Shown: positions 38,216 to 47,066 of the stretch, piece after piece
Numbering within the stretch: the stretch's first letter is position 1
Layout of the letters: each line of letters begins with the position of its first letter
DNA from: Pseudoalteromonas sp. Z1A8
Lineage (GTDB): Bacteria > Pseudomonadota > Gammaproteobacteria > Enterobacterales > Alteromonadaceae
Assembly (NCBI RefSeq): GCF_011378855.1
Contig: NZ_WTLB01000001.1
Span: 62,001 to 126,000 of the forward strand
Direction: 5' to 3'
Length of the DNA: 64,000 bases
The notes under the pieces: generated by a model
Database searches by the model: none
What the model was told of the DNA's origin: nothing
What the model saw: only the letters and a program-made list of their open reading frames with translations
Position numbers and translations under genes: made by a program

Positions 38216-40681
38216 TTAGCGAGTAATGCTTTTACTCATTTTAAAGTTTTGTAATGTAAGTGAACTAACAGCGCCGCCAGTGTCTGGAAATGTCACTTCA
38301 ATACTATTCGTTTTTGCAAGGTCGCTATAAGGTACCGGTATTTCAAGTACACCAAAGAAACGTTCGCGTCCTAACCCTCCATTAACCTGGTCGTACCCTC
38401 TAAAATCAGTAGGTACAGCGACTTTATTACCATTAACAGTAACCGTAGGTGTAAGCGACTTACCATGAGGACGACCAACACCTAAGCGTAATACTGCCTC
38501 GCCATTAGTTCCTTTATCAACGTTATTAATTGTAAAAAACTGAGTTGAGTTAGCAACAATATCTTTAACCACAGCACTTGCGTAGTGCTTAGTTTCTTGA
38601 TTAATATTATTAATTATCACATTACTTTGATGACTAATTTTAATGATCATCGTTGACTCTGTGCCCAAATTAACTAAATCAGGTAATACTGTACTATCGT
38701 TATCATCAAGGACTGGTTTACCTTGAGCATCAGGATGTAAATGCTTAATGTTTACGCCAGTAACGCTATTAGAACCACCGCCTAAAACACTTAAATCAAT
38801 ATTGGTTGGTGAATTTTCAAGGCTGTTTAATACCAAATAAACATCTTTGCCATCAACATAAGCATCTGCTTGTATATCCAAATCACTCGCCCAGCTATCG
38901 ATTCGCGTCCCTTTAATATCTGACCAAAGCTGGTAAAACTTAACCATTTCGGTGTAAACCCACTGCTCGCCGGTTTCACCTTCTCCCTCTTTAGCTTGAC
39001 GTAGTAAACGCCAGTAATACGGAATGGTATCGCTTATACGGCCCCACTCTGCTTTTAATGGAATAAACGGTATGGCTTTATCAATACGGTTAGGCCTTTC
39101 CATAAAGCTCATAAGCATAGAGCTCATTGCTTTTAAACATAGCCAATCACGTTGCGGTGTCCATTTAGTGCCAAAAGACCCTTGCAGTTGCGATCCATAT
39201 TCCGAAATGACTATTGGTTTAATACTCCCCCATTTATAAGCCATGTATTGCTCAACCATATCAAGAGTCGCTTCCATGTTACTACCTTTACGGTATTGCT
39301 CTTGATGTTGACCACCAGGGCCGCCTGGAAAGTTTGGAAAATCGTATAAGTGCATCGAAATAAAATCCATTTTATCTCCTGCAATATCTAGAAATGCCTT
39401 GTCGCGTTGCTTCCAATTATCAAAATAGTTTGCCCCTTTTTCATAATCAGGAAATGCCACTGTAAAACCGCCTACTTTTACATCGTTCAATGCTGAATTA
39501 TTATGAACTACATCTGCAACTGAGTTATGTAGCCTAAAGATGTCATATAGACTTTCTTTGTCATAACCTTTATGAGGAAAGTCGTGTAGTTCAAATAGTG
39601 GCTCGTTCATAACTTCAAGGTATGTTGGGCGCTTTTGACCTAGAGTATCTGATGCGCCAGCTTTAAAGTACTTTTGTAAAAACTGCGCCATATAATCACC
39701 AAGCGCGGTGCCTAGTGGTTCGCCGGCAGTATCAGTTTGCGAAAAAGACCAGTTTTGGTTACCAATTTTAGTACCATCTGGGTAATAAGGGTGCTGCTGT
39801 GCTGCGACAATTAAATCACTGTTACGCCCTTCATGCTTTCGCATTGCTTTAGCTTCATCTGTGGTAATATTGGAGTAATTCCATTTAACACCGCCACCAT
39901 TAGTTGTAGCCGTTACCGCACTTGCATAACCTGGTTTAGCCGAATCTTCTGGTAACTGTGTTAATTGATATTTCATGCTGCCGGTATCGCGGCCAAAATA
40001 TACATCATAATTTTCTAAAAAGTTCGTCATTAAATTAGGATCAGCATTAGGCGCATTTAAACTTTGAGCATTATTTCCAAACCAGTCACTTTCGGTATTT
40101 GATGAATGTAATGTAATAAACTTACGACGATCAAAACTATCAAACTGACCCACCGCATGCTTAGTATCAATATTAAACTGTACCTTGACTGTATCGTTAC
40201 TAACGTTTGCACCGCTATTTACTTGTTGCTCAACAACAAACTTACTTTGATTTGCACCACACTGCGATTTAACAACTAAATTACTACCGTCTGATGTGTT
40301 AGTTGGTTGAACACATTTACCTCCTGATACATGCTTAATAGCATTAGCCGACGTTTTAGTAAACTTCACTCGGTTATCAAAGTCACAACCCGACCACAAA
40401 ACAAGTTGCTGTCCATCGACGGGGTTTGCTAAGCCGCCAGGGTGGACGCATAAACCCGACTTAACGTGCTTTATACTCCCACCAGATGTCCAGCTAAACC
40501 CTGCTGCATCACCGCTACAGTTATTGTTTAATACTACTTGAGTACCATTTACTGCATTATCAGCGGTTCTAAAACACATTTGTGAAGACGTTTGTTTAAT
40601 AACAGTGCCAGCGTGTGCATTAAAAACGCTTGAAAGTAATAGCGCGCTCGAAATCGCGCAATACAATGAGCTTTTTTTCAT
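38216..40681 (-). CDS. GH86 beta-agarase/porphyranase with CBM13
   Basis: An 821-residue secreted enzyme with signal peptide ending near NAHA. An N-terminal ricin-type beta-trefoil (CBM13, residues about 25-150, three repeats with CxxPG/QLVLWSGC-like pieces) is followed by a GH86 barrel and two C-terminal beta-sandwich domains. The probable acid/base is Glu360 in EVMNEPLFE and the nucleophile Glu494 in ISEYGSQ. GH86 members are endo-acting beta-agarases or beta-porphyranases; this one carries the regulon palindrome, favouring agar. It converges on the propeller gene. A paralogue without CBM is at 44303-46225. Confidence 0.92.
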   Translation of the reverse strand: MKKSSLYCAISSALLLSSVFNAHAGTVIKQTSSQMCFRTADNAVNGTQVVLNNNCSGDAAGFSWTSGGSIKHVKSGLCVHPGGLANPVDGQQLVLWSGCDFDNRVKFTKTSANAIKHVSGGKCVQPTNTSDGSNLVVKSQCGANQSKFVVEQQVNSGANVSNDTVKVQFNIDTKHAVGQFDSFDRRKFITLHSSNTESDWFGNNAQSLNAPNADPNLMTNFLENYDVYFGRDTGSMKYQLTQLPEDSAKPGYASAVTATTNGGGVKWNYSNITTDEAKAMRKHEGRNSDLIVAAQQHPYYPDGTKIGNQNWSFSQTDTAGEPLGTALGDYMAQFLQKYFKAGASDTLGQKRPTYLEVMNEPLFELHDFPHKGYDKESLYDIFRLHNSVADVVHNNSALNDVKVGGFTVAFPDYEKGANYFDNWKQRDKAFLDIAGDKMDFISMHLYDFPNFPGGPGGQHQEQYRKGSNMEATLDMVEQYMAYKWGSIKPIVISEYGSQLQGSFGTKWTPQRDWLCLKAMSSMLMSFMERPNRIDKAIPFIPLKAEWGRISDTIPYYWRLLRQAKEGEGETGEQWVYTEMVKFYQLWSDIKGTRIDSWASDLDIQADAYVDGKDVYLVLNSLENSPTNIDLSVLGGGSNSVTGVNIKHLHPDAQGKPVLDDNDSTVLPDLVNLGTESTMIIKISHQSNVIINNINQETKHYASAVVKDIVANSTQFFTINNVDKGTNGEAVLRLGVGRPHGKSLTPTVTVNGNKVAVPTDFRGYDQVNGGLGRERFFGVLEIPVPYSDLAKTNSIEVTFPDTGGAVSSLTLQNFKMSKSITR

Positions 40682-40749
40682 TTTTTGTTACCTATCTTGG
40701 TGTGAAAATTAATCCTTTGTGTAAAGGCATCGAATTCACAATCAATATA

Positions 40750-40759
40750 ATGTTAACAA
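40750..40759. promoter_or_regulatory. Regulon palindrome before CBM13-GH86
   Basis: ATGTTAACAA, one mismatch from the consensus, 69 bp upstream of the GH86 start on the minus strand. Confidence 0.55.
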
Positions 40760-41051
40760 TTAACTGTATGCAACAGTAAATTAATGATTTGTTCAAATTT
40801 CACGCTTTAGTACCATAAATAGGCACGTGAATTTAAAGTTTAAATGAACAACATGAACACAATATTTATAGTTACAAATAATAGTCACTTATAACACACA
40901 CGACAAAAAACAACCGTAAGCATATGTTACTAAATACTTTTTAATTTATCGGCATGAAATAAGTACAAGAATTAAATTTTTATATATGCACTTAGTTTTT
41001 TAAGAATATATTTTTTTACGACAGATTCGAATTGATATTTTAGAGGTTAAA

Positions 41052-41061
41052 CTGTTAACAA
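41052..41061. promoter_or_regulatory. Regulon palindrome before alpha/beta hydrolase
   Basis: CTGTTAACAA, one mismatch from the consensus, 120 bp upstream of the hydrolase start, the most distant of the ten sites. A promoter between site and gene is therefore likely. Confidence 0.5.
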
Positions 41062-41181
41062 TTATTATATTTTATACTTAGACATTTAAGTAAATTGGAA
41101 GTTTTAATGAATGTAATTATTAAGATGGCTGGTCTAATTTGTTAATAAAGCAGTATTACCAAAACATTAACGAGTTTAGTT

Positions 41182-42177
41182 ATGCACCCAGATATACAAA
41201 ACAATCTTAAAATAAGACCTGCTCACATCGCCTCATTTATTGTGTTTTTATTAGTATCTATGTCTACACTTACCGCCAAAGTGTACGCCACAGATGCTGT
41301 ATGGCCTTCAAAAACCACTTACAAATATGCAAACGTAAATGGTAAAAAAATATTTTATCGAGAAGCAGGCAAGCAACATGAGCAAACAATTGTACTTTTA
41401 CATGGTTATCCGTCGTCATCACATAGCTACCGTGAGCTTATTCCGCTTTTATCTGGGCGTTATCATGTGATAGCACCTGATTATTTAGGCTCAGGTTATA
41501 GCGACCGCCCAAACCCAGAAACTCAAAAATATACTTTTGAATTACTAGCTCAATACGTTGAAGGGTTACTCACAACGCTTAAAGTAAAGCGCTACAGCCT
41601 ATATATACAAGACTTTGGAGCGCCCGTAGGCTTTAGAATGCTGTTAAATAATCCTAATAAACTTGATGCACTTATTGTACAAAATGGTAATGCGTATTTA
41701 GAGGGGCTAACCCTACCGAGGCAAGCATTTTTTAAAGCCGCGAATGAAGATAGTTCGAAAGCTCAGCAAGATAAAATTTATTCGTTCACGTCTGAACAAG
41801 CCATTATTAATAAGCAGTATTTACGAGACGTACAAAGTAACCCAGAAGTGATGAGCCCAGATAGCTGGACGCACGATCTTCACTTTTTACAAACCAAAGC
41901 CGATAGAGTAATTCAAGTGCAATTGCTACAAGATTACTACAACAACCTTCTCGACTATCCAAAGTGGCAAGCTTATTTACGCAAGTACCAACCACCAACG
42001 TTAATTGTATGGGGTAAAAACGACCCAGCATTCATAGCCGAAGGCGCTAAAGCATACTTAAAAGATGTACCGAACGCTGAACTCTATTTACTCGATTCAG
42101 GGCACTTTAGCGTTGAAGAAAAACCAGTAGAAATTGCAAAGTACATTATCGACTTTATGAATAAGCTAGCTCAATAG
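41182..42177 (+). CDS. Exported alpha/beta hydrolase, haloalkane dehalogenase/epoxide hydrolase type
   Basis: A 331-residue alpha/beta-fold hydrolase. An N-terminal signal segment (IASFIVFLLVSMSTLTAKVYA) suggests periplasmic location. Motifs are HGYPSSS (oxyanion hole), YIQDFGAPVG with an aspartate instead of serine as nucleophile, and the catalytic His in DSGHFSVEE. An Asp nucleophile is typical of haloalkane dehalogenases and epoxide hydrolases, not of esterases. A palindrome 120 bp upstream links it to the agar genes, yet no dehalogenase or epoxide hydrolase step is known in agar breakdown. It is a single-gene unit ending in a terminator. Confidence 0.85.
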   Translation: MHPDIQNNLKIRPAHIASFIVFLLVSMSTLTAKVYATDAVWPSKTTYKYANVNGKKIFYREAGKQHEQTIVLLHGYPSSSHSYRELIPLLSGRYHVIAPDYLGSGYSDRPNPETQKYTFELLAQYVEGLLTTLKVKRYSLYIQDFGAPVGFRMLLNNPNKLDALIVQNGNAYLEGLTLPRQAFFKAANEDSSKAQQDKIYSFTSEQAIINKQYLRDVQSNPEVMSPDSWTHDLHFLQTKADRVIQVQLLQDYYNNLLDYPKWQAYLRKYQPPTLIVWGKNDPAFIAEGAKAYLKDVPNAELYLLDSGHFSVEEKPVEIAKYIIDFMNKLAQ

Positions 42178-42215
42178 TAAGCCTTTTATTTTGGTTTAGT
42201 ATTTATAGCGAACAT

Positions 42216-42253
42216 AAAAAAACGCTGAGGGTATAAACCATCAGCGCTTTATT
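42216..42253. terminator. Bidirectional terminator
   Basis: A-rich left flank, stem AACGCTGA / TCAGCG(C)TT with a 12-base loop, then TTATT. It lies between two convergent genes and can serve both. Confidence 0.75.
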
Positions 42254-42313
42254 AAGCTCAAGCTAAATCCACAAAAATCACATTTAATATGGATAAGTTA
42301 TACTTTTATGTAT

Positions 42314-42742
42314 TTAACCTTCTTCTTCAATAAGCGACTCTAGTAGGTCGTGTATTTCAGCTTTAAGCTCTTTGTCTTCAATTTTATTGGCGCTGACTTT
42401 AGCATTTTGAAGGTTTTTAATAGCTTCATCTTTTTGGCCAAGCTCAAGCTGTAATGTAGCCATTGAAAAAGAAACCGACGACATGTGATCTTTGTTATTA
42501 ATCGCAATCGACTTTTCTAATGCTTTTTCGTAAGTAGTAATTGCCTCTTCTAACTCTTCGGTAAAATCAGCTAAAGTTTCCCATTGTACAGGGTGATCTT
42601 TTGAGGTGTTTTCGTTTTCAATACAAATAGCTTTTAATTGAGCAAATAACGACTCAAACTTTTCACGGTTATTTTTGTTAGCCGCCGCCATTAAATCTTC
42701 TGCTAGATCATGTACCGCTTTATATACTTTTGTATTCATCAT
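42314..42742 (-). CDS. Helical TPR-like hypothetical protein
   Basis: A 142-residue acidic, all-helical cytoplasmic protein. Two helix pairs resemble degenerate tetratricopeptide repeats (EEAITTYEKALEKSIAINNK and ATLQLELGQKDEAIKNLQNA). AAAGGAT precedes the ATG cluster (GTG 42745, ATG 42742, ATG 42739); the middle one is chosen. No function can be assigned. Flanked by a terminator downstream and a non-coding gap upstream, so it is a single unit. Confidence 0.7.
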   Translation of the reverse strand: MMNTKVYKAVHDLAEDLMAAANKNNREKFESLFAQLKAICIENENTSKDHPVQWETLADFTEELEEAITTYEKALEKSIAINNKDHMSSVSFSMATLQLELGQKDEAIKNLQNAKVSANKIEDKELKAEIHDLLESLIEEEG

Positions 42743-42941
42743 CACTGGTTATCCTTTAATGCAGCTAAACTCATTTACTCACTCAATTTAGCTAAAATGT
42801 ATCATTACAGTCATTATAAAACGTATTTAAACAACTGATTTATTTAATTTGGTGTATAGCGTAATAATACATTAATAATGAACATCGCGTAGGCGTTAAA
42901 CACTCTGAGATTAAACTTTATCGCAATTACTCTTGGTAAAC

Positions 42942-43121
42942 TTACACGCTGAATAAACTTGCAACCCAATCCAACGTAAAAATGGTCGTAAAGACTTTAA
43001 GTGCAATGACAACTAAAAATAATAGGATGATTGCCGCTTTGGCTTTGCTACTTTTAAGATTGTTCCAATACAATAGCTTTGCATTAAATTCTGTTTTTAA
43101 CTTAGTGACAGCCTCCTTCAT
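42942..43121 (-). CDS. Small single-span membrane protein (59 aa)
   Basis: The minus strand encodes a 59-residue protein with a charged N-terminal half (MKEAVTKLKTEFNAKLLYW) and one hydrophobic segment (AAIILLFLVVIALKVFTTIF). The charge distribution and the clean helix look real, in contrast to the longer plus-strand frame over the same DNA at 42982-43194. No Shine-Dalgarno is seen before the ATG; an AAGGAGG lies just inside the frame with no start codon at the right distance. I do not recognise a family. Confidence 0.45.
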   Translation of the reverse strand: MKEAVTKLKTEFNAKLLYWNNLKSSKAKAAIILLFLVVIALKVFTTIFTLDWVASLFSV

Positions 43122-43405
43122 AATAACGCCCTGCTTAGGTATCTGCGCTCAGCAACATTTAACAATCACACAGTTGCTCAAGCGGGGTTTGTAATATTTT
43201 TCGCTACCTTTAGAGTAAACCATTAAATAAAGCCTGTACTATATAAAATGTAACAAAGGGTTTTAACTTAAGTTATTGTATCTAACTATTGTTTACACAC
43301 CCAAAAATTAAAGGATGGGTAAATTCAGTAGAGCGTTAATAATAAATTTGGTGCTACACTAATAACTAACTTAAACTCGTTAACAGCCAACCAAATTAGC
43401 AAATT

Positions 43406-43792
43406 ATGAAAGAATGCAACCAGTGTGGTAAATGCTGTATTAAATATGGCGGCGGCGATTTAAGCGCAACGAAAGAGGAAATAGATTTATGGGAGCTCTT
43501 TAACCCCGAAATTTATGAATACGTTAAAAACAACGAAATTTGGTTTGACCCAAAAACAGGCTTAAGACTTCAAGTGTGCCCATTTTTAGAAATTGCGCCT
43601 AAAAAAGATCCTCTCGCTAAAAATATGTATACCTGCAGTATTTACCTCGACCGCCCAGAGGACTGTCGCCACTACCCAAGCCTCATTCCTGAAATGATCA
43701 GAGACGAATGCGAAATGATTGAACCTATCGACATAAAAAATCAAACCAGGGCTCAACATAAACTAGATATACTTATGATTGATAGTCGGTAA
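43406..43792 (+). CDS. YkgJ-family cysteine cluster protein
   Basis: A 128-residue protein with the N-terminal CxxCGKCC arrangement (CNQCGKCC), further Cys in VCPFLE and CSIY, and the RPEDCRHYP motif of the YkgJ/UPF0153 family, thought to bind zinc or an iron-sulphur cluster. Exact function unknown. Its 3' end overlaps the convergent membrane-protein gene by 30 bp. Not linked to the agar genes. Confidence 0.85.
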   Translation: MKECNQCGKCCIKYGGGDLSATKEEIDLWELFNPEIYEYVKNNEIWFDPKTGLRLQVCPFLEIAPKKDPLAKNMYTCSIYLDRPEDCRHYPSLIPEMIRDECEMIEPIDIKNQTRAQHKLDILMIDSR

Positions 43793-44110
43793 CTCTCTTT
43801 TAAACTGCAACAGGTTATTGGTTATTTTTTTATTTTTAAATAAGAGTAAACGTGTATACCAACAACCTATAGCCACAACAATAGAGCCAAAGCAAATTAC
43901 AAATAAGGGTATTATAGGCTCATTCCATCCCATTGGAATAATTATAATAAATGGAGTTACACTCGCTAAAAGAACCATAGGTAAATTAAAAACATTAAAT
44001 TTTTTTAATAAAATTGATATTGGTACCCCATAAACAAGTAGTGCGGGATAAACATAAAATAAGCTTCCGCCAACCATTAAGGCATCTGTTTTCTTTTCGG
44101 CCAATAGCAC
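43763..44110 (-). CDS. Small membrane protein, unknown
   Basis: A 115-residue hydrophobic protein with three or four likely membrane helices (around residues 13-33, 43-58 and 68-90) and a basic C-terminus. No family recognised. It overlaps the 3' end of the ykgJ-like gene tail to tail. The frame's hydrophobic pattern supports coding, but no clear ribosome-binding site is visible. Confidence 0.55.
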   Translation of the reverse strand: MLLAEKKTDALMVGGSLFYVYPALLVYGVPISILLKKFNVFNLPMVLLASVTPFIIIIPMGWNEPIIPLFVICFGSIVVAIGCWYTRLLLFKNKKITNNLLQFKRELPTINHKYI

Positions 44111-44240
44111 AAGTAAATATAATACACATAAAGATCAATCACTAATGCATACGAATTATGCCATCTATTTTTAAAATTTAATAAGACTTCTGTGATAATT
44201 AAAGATTGTCTATGAATTTAAAAAGCGGACGAATAACAAC

Positions 44241-44275
44241 TAAGGCCACTAATAATTAGTGACCTTGCTTTTTAT
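44241..44275 (+). terminator. Stem-loop followed by T-run
   Basis: AAGGCCACTAAT pairs with ATTAGTGACCTT (one mismatch), followed by GCTTTTTAT on the plus strand. It lies 38 bp beyond the stop of the minus-strand GH86 gene. It may end transcription in both directions. Confidence 0.5.
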
Positions 44276-44302
44276 ATCATAACAAATAGTTAGTTTTTTA
44301 AA

Positions 44303-46225
44303 TTAAATATCATCACTGTACTCAAACGCTTGGAGCGTCACGCTGCTAACAAATCCGCCATCATCAGGATATGTAACTAATATTGTATTATTGGTTTTTA
44401 ACAGCTCGTTTGGTACTTCGATTTCTAGCATACTAAATACTTGTGGGCGAAATACTTGCTCATCACCGGCATAATCGGTTGGTACAGTAACTAAAGTGTC
44501 ATTTACTTTAACGATAGGTTGTTGAGCTAAATCATGCTCTCTACCAAAACTTAAACGCAATATACCTTTACCATATTCACTTATTTTTACATCGTTAATG
44601 TTAAATTTAAGCGCTGTATTGGCTTTAATTGCCTGTTTGTAGGTTGTTGCATAGTATTTATGCTCGTCAGACTCAGCAATAATTTTTATATTGTCGCTGA
44701 ACGTATATTCAATAATTACTGTGGCTTCTGCGCCTATGTTAATGCTTTTTGGTAACTCATTTTTTACACCAATATTTTGTGATGTTGTTGTAAGTGTTGG
44801 CTCACCATTAGCAAAGTGCAAGTGCTTAATTTTAATGTTATTAATCGGATTGCTTGGTAGCTCTGTTAAATTTAGCAAGGCGCTATTAGCACTTGTTTCT
44901 AAATTACTGATAATTACATATGCTTTGTTATTGTTTACATAACTATCTACTAGTAAGTCGGCTTCGTTTGATTCAGTATTAACACGTGTGCCATTTACAT
45001 CTGACCACAATTGATAAAATTTAATAATGTCGGTGAATACATATTCATCGCCTGTTTCACCTGTTTTTTCGTCATTGTGGCGTAGTAAGCGCCAAGCATA
45101 ATCGCGTCCCTCATTACCACTCCACTCTGCTTTTGCTAAACTAAATGGAATGGCTTTAAGTATGAGATTCGGTTTAGCCATAAATTGTATCATCATAGGG
45201 CTAAACGATTTCATAGTTTGCCAGTCATTTATTGCAGTCCATGGCGTTGCTTCTGTTTTATGGTCACGCCCGCCGTATTCCGAAATCATGAAAGGTTTTA
45301 CCTTACCTAGTTTAAGCTTTTCGTATTGCTCCATCATATCCATAGTGGCTTCTATACGGGCTCCTTTAAAGTTAGCAACGCCTTTATCGCGGTTTAAGTA
45401 GCCAAAGTCATAAAGGTGAATCGAAAAATAATCCATGTATTCACCGCTGGTATCTAAAAATAGCTTCATTCGCTCATCCCAACGATTGAAATTGTTATCG
45501 TCAAACCATGGAAAGGCAGTGGTGTACCCACCAATCTTAATACTTGTATTAACTTTTCGTATGCCTTGGGCTACTTCGTTATGAAAAATAAATGTATCGA
45601 TAGGCTTACCGTGATGTACATCAACAAGTTCGTAAAGTGGCTCATTAAGTATTTCAAGGTATTGTGGGCGTGCTGGGCCTTTGTTCGGTCCTTGGTTGTC
45701 ATTTCGATAAAATTCATTTACAAAATGTCCCATGTATTGACCCACGGCATCGGTATTAGCAAAGCTCCATTCGCCTTTGCCTTTATGATTACCAATCCAA
45801 AACTGATTAATTTGCCCGCCTATCATTACATGGGCTCTATTGTCGTATTTATGAAGCTTCGACAACGTTTTACCATAATAATCTTCGCGAGCAGTTTTGC
45901 CATAAGCAGCGATACTCTCAGGGCTTGCGTACCCTAGATTATTTGGGTTTTGCTCAACTTGAGTCGCGTAATACGGCATAGAACCGTTATCACGACCAAA
46001 GTACACATCAAGGTCGTTAAGTAAGTAGTCGAGCTTATCTTCTTCCCCCTTCCAATCGGTTGTTGTTAGCATCGAGTGCATAACAATATATTTGCTTCTA
46101 TCAAAGGTTGATAGGCCGTCAATACTTCGCTTTACGTTTAAATTTACGGATACTTCTGGCTGTGCGACTAAATTGCTTGATGCAGTACATGCAAATGCAA
46201 TTAAAAGTGAGCTAATGACTTTCAT
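44303..46225 (-). CDS. GH86 beta-agarase or beta-porphyranase
   Basis: A 640-residue secreted GH86 enzyme (signal peptide up to about NLVAQ) with catalytic barrel and two C-terminal beta-sandwich domains, lacking the CBM13 of its paralogue. The probable acid/base is Glu195 in EILNEPLYE and the nucleophile Glu316 in ISEYGGR. It is the last gene of an operon with an esterase (11 bp upstream) and a zinc alcohol dehydrogenase. No regulon palindrome precedes this operon. Given the linkage to the methyl-galactose P450 module, activity on methylated agar or porphyran is more likely than on plain agarose; this is inference. Confidence 0.9.
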   Translation of the reverse strand: MKVISSLLIAFACTASSNLVAQPEVSVNLNVKRSIDGLSTFDRSKYIVMHSMLTTTDWKGEEDKLDYLLNDLDVYFGRDNGSMPYYATQVEQNPNNLGYASPESIAAYGKTAREDYYGKTLSKLHKYDNRAHVMIGGQINQFWIGNHKGKGEWSFANTDAVGQYMGHFVNEFYRNDNQGPNKGPARPQYLEILNEPLYELVDVHHGKPIDTFIFHNEVAQGIRKVNTSIKIGGYTTAFPWFDDNNFNRWDERMKLFLDTSGEYMDYFSIHLYDFGYLNRDKGVANFKGARIEATMDMMEQYEKLKLGKVKPFMISEYGGRDHKTEATPWTAINDWQTMKSFSPMMIQFMAKPNLILKAIPFSLAKAEWSGNEGRDYAWRLLRHNDEKTGETGDEYVFTDIIKFYQLWSDVNGTRVNTESNEADLLVDSYVNNNKAYVIISNLETSANSALLNLTELPSNPINNIKIKHLHFANGEPTLTTTSQNIGVKNELPKSINIGAEATVIIEYTFSDNIKIIAESDEHKYYATTYKQAIKANTALKFNINDVKISEYGKGILRLSFGREHDLAQQPIVKVNDTLVTVPTDYAGDEQVFRPQVFSMLEIEVPNELLKTNNTILVTYPDDGGFVSSVTLQAFEYSDDI

Positions 46226-46236
46226 GGGTTATTTCC

Positions 46237-47055
46237 TTATTTTAATTGTGTGTGAGTTTTGCTTTCTAATTGAGCAAAAAAGATCATAGTTTTAGCTACA
46301 TGTTCGTGCCAATACTCCCAGCAATGGGTGCCTGCAAAAATATCGAACGTATGAGGAACATTTTCATCAACTAGCTTTTTTGCAAGCGCAGTATTAGCAC
46401 TAAAAAGTACATCGTCTTTTCCGCAATCAAATCGCAGTGGCGGTAATGTCTTTTTATTCGCGCTCAATGTTTTAAACACGTCGCCTTTGTACTTATCAGT
46501 GGTTTTTTTTAGTGGTTTTAGAGTGTGTTCATCAACAAAGTGATTAAAGTCGTCAAGCTCAGTAATTGATGAATGCGCTGATATACCGCTAAAAATAGTT
46601 GGATGCTTTGCACCTAAACATAATGCTCCATACCCTCCCATTGAAAGGCCCGTAATATAAATATTTGATGAGCTCGAGCACATTGGTTGAGTTTGAATAA
46701 CAGCGCTAATCACATCATCAACTATCCATGCTTCATAATCTGCATTTTTAAGTGGCAAATACCCGCTGCCCTCGGCGTGCGCGCCATCTGATGGCATCAC
46801 TAATACAAACTCGTTAAGGCCACTGCTACGAAGCTGCTGATACACTTTATGTACGCCCCCTAGCTGGCTCCACACCCAGTGGCTACCATACACACCATGC
46901 AGTAATACAATTATAGGTACATTTTTATTACTGGTTGCTTCTTGGTAAATGCTTATATCACCTCGCCCTTTTAAGTGGCTGCTATACGCGGTTAGCGTTA
47001 CAAAGTTATCAGCGGTGTAGCTGCTATTTGATATTTCTAAACGATGAATTGCCAT
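46237..47055 (-). CDS. Esterase D / S-formylglutathione hydrolase-like enzyme
   Basis: A 272-residue cytoplasmic serine hydrolase of the esterase D family. It has LLHGVYGSHWVW, the nucleophile elbow GLSMGGYGAL, an Asp in CGKDDVLF and a catalytic His in GTHCWEYW. S-formylglutathione hydrolases have this architecture and work after glutathione-dependent formaldehyde dehydrogenases. The gene begins 11 bp after a class-III-like alcohol dehydrogenase gene, so a formaldehyde detoxification role fits. Alternatively it could be a carbohydrate (acetyl or feruloyl-type) esterase. GGAG lies seven bases before the ATG. Confidence 0.82.
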   Translation of the reverse strand: MAIHRLEISNSSYTADNFVTLTAYSSHLKGRGDISIYQEATSNKNVPIIVLLHGVYGSHWVWSQLGGVHKVYQQLRSSGLNEFVLVMPSDGAHAEGSGYLPLKNADYEAWIVDDVISAVIQTQPMCSSSSNIYITGLSMGGYGALCLGAKHPTIFSGISAHSSITELDDFNHFVDEHTLKPLKKTTDKYKGDVFKTLSANKKTLPPLRFDCGKDDVLFSANTALAKKLVDENVPHTFDIFAGTHCWEYWHEHVAKTMIFFAQLESKTHTQLK

Positions 47056-47066
47056 TTTATACTCCT

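Larger units (their letters stand above)
40682..41181. other. 500-bp AT-rich divergent control region
   Basis: The gap between the GH86 gene and the alpha/beta hydrolase gene holds two regulon palindromes (40750 and 41052) and otherwise very AT-rich sequence. I see no coding frame, tRNA or clear hairpin in it. Confidence 0.6.

Noticed and set aside
42982-43194. 70-codon plus-strand frame
   Set aside because: It overlaps the more protein-like 59-residue minus-strand frame and lacks a ribosome-binding site.
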